Shown here: in pieces, positions 58,880-64,000 of the stretch | Position numbering within the stretch: position 1 is the stretch's first letter | How the letters are laid out: each line of letters opens with the position of its first letter | Source of the DNA: Diadophis punctatus similis | Lineage: Eukaryota > Chordata > Lepidosauria > Squamata > Dipsadidae | Assembly: GCA_023053685.1 (NCBI GenBank) | Contig: JALIGW010000001.1 | Location: 56,558,859-56,622,858 of the forward strand | Reading direction: 5' to 3' | Length of the DNA stretch: 64,000 bases | Notes under the pieces: generated by a model | Databases searched by the model: none | What the model was told of the DNA's origin: nothing | Seen by the model: only the letters and a program-made list of their open reading frames with translations | Position numbers and translations under genes: made by a program

Positions 58880-60680
58880 CCCGCCTACCCATTGGTGTAA
58901 GAACGGGCGAAGGATAGACGAGGGCGGGATGAGGAACCGGGAAAATTGCGCAACTGGAGGCTATTTTTCCCCTCGCGCGCTTCGTCTTGAAATAACTTTA
59001 GCTGACTCGCAGCGAGGATGGGTGCCCGAGGGTTTAGATGGAATCTGACACAAACGCGCAGGGCATCACGCTATTCGCACCCAGCTGCTCTTCGCCCCGA
59101 TCCTCTGAAGCAGGGCCCGTAAATGCCAAGGAAATACCAAGTGTGTCAGCAGCCGTAGGATCGCCAGTTGTTGTTGCGCCATCAGCCAAACCGCATCTTT
59201 TCCTCACAGACGGCTTTCCTTTTCCCTCCTGACCGAGCCGGGTCGGGCGTTTCTCCCCGAACTCGCTCCAAAGTTGCCACCTTTGGCCCCTCAGCCCCAT
59301 CCCAACTCAGCCAGCCGAGTCCGCGCCGGCCCGGAGTGAAGCCGGCCTCTCGAGTTCTCCCACCCTTCTCGCTCGCCGCCAATCCCCGCCGAAGCCTCCC
59401 CCCCGGGCTCCGGCGATCTCAATCCTCAATCCTCGCGGGGAGCCGGCAGCACGGCGCGGCGGCGACGACAGCTGAGGCAGCGAAGCGGTGGGCAGGCAGG
59501 AGGCGGCTCGCGAGACAGCCCTTCCCGGCGGGCGAGCTTGACCTGGGTGAGGGATAAATAGGCAAAGCGAAGCGCGCCACCCCGCCTGCCTGTCAATTCG
59601 GCCCGGGAGTGCGCGGTCGGCGGGAAGCCTGGCTACTATTCCCAGGGCAGGAGGAAGTGCGGCGGACCGATCCGCGGGCGGGATTTCATCCGAAATCGGT
59701 GCCAGAAGAGGCGGGGGCAGAGGCTCTCCCGCTTTATGCCAGTGGCTTGAGCCACGGAGGGATCCCTTCCCTTGGCGCCCGGGAACCCGGCAGCAGGCTG
59801 AGGCGCCGCGGGACTGCTCTTCTCCGACCGCGGCTGGAAGAGCCATCCGCTCCGTTTCCCCACCCCTGGCGCCTCCCCGCTCCAGTTTCCTCCTCCCCTG
59901 CCCGCCAACCCCACGCGGGGAGGACGGCCCGGGACTGCCAGCGCCGCTCCCGCTCTTCTTCGTCCTCTCCTGGGCTGCTCCGGAGGGGTGGGGTGGGGTG
60001 GTTACTTCGCCGTGCCCCTCGCAGGGCTCGCCTGAACTCATCCCGCCGCCAGCGCTCTTGCCCGCTTAAGAGGGGCGGGAAGCGTGCCAGTCAGCTCCAA
60101 CCCCGCCCCGCCCCGCCTCACCGCTTTTCGAAAGCCAGAAGACTTCCCCCCCCTCCCTCTCTCCCTCCGCCGCTTTCCTCGCTCTTCTCCAAACTAAAGA
60201 TGAGGCGGATGAGTCGAAGGCTGGCGTTGTCTGTCCTGGGGATCTTGTGGATCGCCGCTCTCCTTCTCTTTCTCGGGGCCAGGAGGAAGTTGGAAGCGGC
60301 GGGACCCGAAGGGCGGCAGACGCCAAAGGTACGTAAAGGGCCCCTCCTCGCCTCGGTGGGATCTTGGCGGGGAATAAAGGGGCCAAATGGGACTGGGCGA
60401 TACCGGTGCGAGGACGACGGGGCTTTAGCGCTGGCCGGGAACGCGCGACAGACTTCGGATCCGAGCGGCCAAGTTGGTTCGGGTACAACAAATCAGCATC
60501 TCTCCAAACCCACGTGGTGACCAGACACCTGCTCGTCTTTTGCTCGGGCGGAGCTTGGGTTCCCACTTGGCGGCTGCGGTTGCTCGGCGGAGTGAGCCTC
60601 CTCGCTCAGATTCCCGTTAAAAAGAAAGCGGGTTTCCCCGCCAAGTTTCGTTTCGTTTCTTTCTTTTAAAAAAAAAGCAA
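58880..60680. promoter_or_regulatory. CpG island and promoter of GALNT14
   Basis: A sharp switch from AT-rich sequence to GC- and CpG-rich sequence, spanning the first coding exon. It contains CCAAT-type (cccattggtg near 58,888) and several GC-box motifs (ggggcggg near 60,070; repeated ccccgcc near 60,100-60,120), plus a TATA-like gataaata near 59,553. This is the usual architecture of a broad CpG-island promoter. The start site cannot be fixed from sequence. Several long open frames in the island on both strands are a by-product of its low stop-codon frequency. Confidence 0.8.
60200..60328 (+). CDS. GALNT14: GALNT14 first coding exon
   Basis: Encodes the N-terminus of polypeptide N-acetylgalactosaminyltransferase 14, a Golgi type II membrane enzyme that starts mucin-type O-glycosylation by transferring GalNAc from UDP-GalNAc to Ser/Thr. 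The 43 codons begin MRRMSRRLALSVLGILWIAA and end GRQTPK, just before a gtacgt donor in phase 0. The short basic tail (residues 1-7) and hydrophobic segment (about 8-26) form the cytosolic tail and signal anchor; the stem starts after RRKLE. Length, the MRR..RRL start, the LWI..LL anchor, RKLE and the QTPK end match human GALNT14 as I recall it. The ATG has A at -3 and is the first ATG in this frame, although the frame is open for about 590 nt upstream. The catalytic and lectin domains lie on later exons beyond the window. Confidence 0.93.
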
Positions 60681-61004
60681 AAACAAAAAAACCCGCAGGC
60701 CAAGTGGGAGAAAGGAGAGCGCGCTTGCCGTTTGAAAAATGGTCCTTGGTCGGGGTGCATTTGAAAGGCAGTCAGCCGCCTTTATTTACTGGGTGTGCTT
60801 TGCCTAGGGTGAACCGACCCATAATTCACGCAGTCAACACAAGTTTCTGGTTCCACTAGTAAATCATTTGGATGGGATGGTGGCTGAGTTTATGCAGCGC
60901 CCCAGGCTAAAGCGGTCTTGGCTCTGGTGTGAACAGAGGTCTAGGCGAAAGTGATGCTGGTTTGTCTGTTGCATATATATGTGTATGAGTGTGGTGTTAC
61001 AAAC

Positions 61005-61028
61005 GGAGAGAGAGAGAGAGAGAGAGAG
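61005..61028 (+). repeat. (GA)n microsatellite
   Basis: Twelve GA units in GALNT14 intron 1. Confidence 0.92.
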
Positions 61029-61040
61029 GTTACACTTAAA

Positions 61041-61270
61041 AAAAAACACAAAACAGTTATAAGGAGTTAAAGATATAGAGAGATTTTGAAGCCAATAATT
61101 TGTTAGCATATTTTAGTTCTATGTTTGTGAATGCTATACCCTATGCTTGTTCTGGGAAGTCTAGGGATGGGGGGGGGAGGGCAAGGGGTGAGGGATGGGG
61201 TGAAGGGGGAAGGGGTGGGGGAAAATGTTTGTACTACTTATAAAACTTTTTAATAAAAAATAAATAAAAA
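61041..61270 (+). mobile_element. L1 LINE 3' end
   Basis: A G-rich tract (gatgggggggggagggcaag onward, 61,160-61,222) followed by tttgtactacttataaaact, ttttaataaa and an A-rich tail. This is the usual form of an L1 3' UTR. The flanks aaaaacacaaaacagt / aaaaactcaaaacactgt could be the target duplication. Confidence 0.65.
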
Positions 61271-61930
61271 CTCAAAACACTGTGCCTGAAAGCAAGTCCT
61301 TGTATTTAGAGAATTTTCTGATTCCTCCACACCCCTCCCCCACTTAGCTGTCAGTAGTTGGCCAGAAGCCAATGAAGGAATGCATAGGTGCCCTATAACA
61401 CCAGATCCTAAATGATGCTTCTGGCACCCTTAAAGGGAGGTTGTGGAATAGTTGGAAGCCAAAGCATCATTCAGGAATTATATGTTTGGTCCCTTAAGTA
61501 CAGTACTTGCTTGAAATAGATAGGGATGGAGGTTGCATTTTTTCCCCTTCCCTTCAGTTTTAGGGTATTTTCACAAGAAAATGCTAAAGGCTTTTAAATC
61601 TGAAATGAGTTCACTTCTTAACTGTGCTACAGCTGGAAACAAAGTGAGAGACAGTTTTAAACCAAATGGGCATTTAACTAAGAGGGATTCTATATTCAAG
61701 TTGCAGAAATGGGGACTGTGGAAAACAAATTTCAGTGTCATTTGTGAGAATGGCCTTAATGCTTTTAAAATGTTCTTGCTTAATAGGATATTCAGCTTTT
61801 GTGAATGGTTACAAGAGTCTTTAAACTAGAATGGTTTAGTGTTGTTCTTGGGGACAAAGTGCACTTCCTAGGTCTATAATTTGAAGATTAAATCCCGCAA
61901 AATATATGTATTTGGTTCTGCTGTACAATG

Positions 61931-61931
<1 letters not shown>

Positions 61932-62000
<69 letters not shown>
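61932..62000 (+). repeat. (CA)n microsatellite
   Basis: About 34 uninterrupted CA units. Confidence 0.97.
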
Positions 62001-62003
<3 letters not shown>

Positions 62004-62540
62004 AGTGTATCTTAAGTAAAAGTTTAACTTTTGATTTACTTTCCAGATAGCAATATTCACTCAAAACCCACAATATTCTTATGGCTTTACCGCATGGCAG
62101 GACTTACATTATTTTAAGAATGTTTTGCAGCATAATTCTGTGCATGCTTACTTGAAGGTGGATTCCACTTTGTATATTCCCTGTTCATGCTTTTTCTGAA
62201 ACTAAGCCACACTAAACAGGATGGGGCTTCTTTCCAAGTAAGATTTCACTGCCTCATCACACTTGTTACGAATTCTTTAAAGAATTGTATTTCAGTGGGT
62301 CTCTTTTGCTACCTTGATGTAAACCTGTTTAATGAAGTTAAATAGATACTGGTCCAAATTGGATTAGGCAGACTTTGTACTAAAGACATTCCTAAATTTT
62401 GAGGTATTTGGCATAATTTGGTATATTTCTAGTGAAGTAACACAGAAACCCATTCCATTTTTCTTTAATAGCAATGTTCACCACGATTGTTCCAACTTGT
62501 TATCTGTAGGTAAAGAATTATTTCTCCAGCTACTGAGTAA

Positions 62541-63320
62541 ATAGGTAGTTCTCAACTTACGGCCACAACTGAACCAGAACTTTCATTGTTAAGTAAGCTG
62601 GTTGTTAAGTGACCCGTGCCCAATTTTATGATCCTTTTTGCCATGGTTGTTAAGTGAATCACTGCAGTTGCTAAGTGAATAATGCAGTTGTTAAGCAAAT
62701 TCCCCATTGAGTTTGCATGTCACAAGCCAGCTGGGAAGGTTGCAAATGGTGTGTCAGTGTTCCAAATAGCATCCAAACCTAAATCAGAGTCTGAGGCAAA
62801 GTATTCCTCAAAGTTCCAATTTATTAAGAGAGCCATGTTGGCACGTCTGGGAGAAACCCGAATCTGAAGCTATGAGGGTTTCTCTACCCAGTTTAAAGTT
62901 CATTCCCTTGTTCCCATACCCACAAGTTCATCACGTTGACCAGTTGTCTTTTGCCAACGTGTCCGTTACTCCCATCAGCTTCTGGCCAGGTGCTGAACAA
63001 AGGATGACCTTGAAAGCCTAAAAGAATTTGTTATAGCTACATGTCTACATTGCTCATGCAACAGCCCCTCCCAAATTCCCACATCAAGAATACATTCTAA
63101 GCATCAAGTGTAGCAGGCCAAAGTCTCTAATAAAATCTGGCCTGACATGGTGATCACATGACCCCGAGATATTGCAACCTTTGTAAATAGATGCCAGTTG
63201 CCAAGCTCCCAAATTTTGATCACGTGATGTGGGATTGCTGCAAGAGTTGCAAGAGCAAAGAATAATGTAAGTCACTTTTTTGTTGTAGTTTTAAATGGTC
63301 ATAAATTGAGGATTATTGTA
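62541..63320 (+). mobile_element. TA-type (Tc1/mariner-like) element split by a solo LTR
   Basis: taggtagttctcaacttacg, the repeated gttgttaagtgaatcactgc motifs, gttgcaaatggtg | [LTR] | atcacatgaccccgagatat, and to the right atggtcataaattgaggatt. Removing the LTR and one 5-bp duplication restores a continuous element. Confidence 0.82.
62752..63147. mobile_element. Solo LTR nested in TA-type element
   Basis: 396 bp bounded by TGTCAG ... CTGACA, with exact 5-bp duplications tggtg (62,747-62,751 and 63,148-63,152). AATAAA-type signals occur on both strands (63,129 on +; tttatt near 62,820 for the minus strand), so the orientation is unclear. No internal coding region remains. Confidence 0.82.
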
Positions 63321-63720
63321 TACCCAAACTGAATCTGAAACTTAATACACCATGTAGATTAGTTCAGGACAAGTATACTATCTGCATATAGCAGAGAGTA
63401 GATAACTTGTCTCCACAATATATGATTTGAAAATGAAGGACTTTGTTATCACAAATCAAATGTCATTTGTAGATACTGTATATTCTTGGAAGTGTGAGTG
63501 TGTGTGTGTTTGTGTGTTTGTGTGTATGTATATATGTATGTAGCATTTTTTGCTGATAAATGAAAATATATATAAGAATTTTTAAAGAATTTTTTATATT
63601 TTCACCATCTTTACATAAACATTCATAATATACCGTAATATCAAAACATACATAATTATACATTTCTGTCCAAAATGCCATAAACAAATATCCTAAATTT
63701 GTACCTTTTGTACTTTTATC

Positions 63721-63880
63721 TCCCGTCTGTTTTTTTCTGTTTCATACTACTCCTCTCCCTCTATCTCCCTCTCTTCCCTCTACCTTCTTTCTCCCTCTCC
63801 CTCTTTCCTACTTCCCTCCTCCCTCTCTCCTCTTCCTTTCTACTTCCTTTTCCTCCCTCTTATCCTTCCCTGAGTAGCTC
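63721..63880 (+). repeat. Pyrimidine-rich low-complexity tract
   Basis: CTCCCTCT/TTCCCTC-type sequence of about 150 bp in GALNT14 intron 1. Confidence 0.85.
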
Positions 63881-63969
63881 TAATCCATTTTATAGTTAAC
63901 AGATGAGCAGTTCAAAACCCTAACTTCATACCAACATCGGGGCTACTCTTAAACTTATATTTTTTCCTT

Positions 63970-63972
<3 letters not shown>

Positions 63973-64000
<28 letters not shown>
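63973..64000 (+). repeat. (CA)n microsatellite at window end
   Basis: CA units running off the right edge. Confidence 0.95.

Larger units (their letters stand above)
60329..64000 (+). other. GALNT14: GALNT14 intron 1 (start)
   Basis: Sequence from the first GALNT14 donor to the window end. No further GALNT14 exon is recognisable. It holds the end of the CpG island, an L1 3' end (61.04-61.27 kb), CA repeats (61.93 and 63.97 kb), a TA-type element containing a solo LTR (62.54-63.32 kb) and a pyrimidine-rich tract (63.72-63.88 kb). The stretches between these look like ordinary intron sequence. Confidence 0.7.

Noticed and set aside
59307..60041. 244-codon minus-strand frame in the CpG island
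   Set aside because: GC-rich islands lack stop codons in many frames; composition is Pro/Arg/Gly/Ala-rich and it overlaps the GALNT14 promoter.

Overview
This is a vertebrate nuclear window, almost certainly from a squamate reptile and probably a snake. It is AT-rich and intron-rich, and it is crowded with the repeats expected there: L2-like and CR1 LINEs with AAATAAAT tails, L1, a Penelope-like element, tRNA-derived SINEs, many short hAT elements with 8-bp target duplications, TA-flanked Tc1/mariner-like elements, and long microsatellites. No prokaryotic features are present.

Two genuine protein-coding genes are visible, both on the + strand. From 5,943 to 14,199 lie the last six coding exons of a calpain, encoding the C-terminal penta-EF-hand domain (137 residues). 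Their lengths are 65, 69, 79, 117, 56 and 27 nt; all joints keep phase and the last exon carries the stop. A 3' UTR of about 2.5 kb follows, ending near 16,680. At 60,200-60,328, inside a CpG island (about 58,880-60,680), is the first coding exon of GALNT14, a Golgi polypeptide GalNAc-transferase. In mammals CAPN14 lies directly upstream of GALNT14 in the same direction, so gene order identifies the calpain as CAPN14. Both genes run off the window: earlier calpain exons to the left, later GALNT14 exons to the right.

Layout: 1-5,942 is calpain intron or upstream sequence with hAT and L2 remnants. 5,943-16,680 is the calpain 3' part with microsatellite-rich introns. 16,690-58,880 is intergenic sequence with most of the mobile elements. 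These include an L1/L2 block (19.2-21.5 kb), a 350-bp AAGG array (22.2 kb), a 1.8-kb TA-flanked palindromic element with a GC-rich core (31-32.8 kb), a Penelope relic interrupted by a hAT element (44.4-45.5 kb) and a solo LTR (52.2 kb). 55,704-58,880 is the longest stretch without a recognisable repeat and precedes the GALNT14 promoter. 60,329-64,000 is GALNT14 intron 1, with an L1 3' end and a second solo LTR nested in an older TA-type element.

The strongest non-textbook observations concern mobile-element structure. The hAT copies divide by target-duplication pattern into families that always show NNNTANNN and one family that does not. There are also clean nested insertions and several large foldback structures. 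I found no convincing new gene system.
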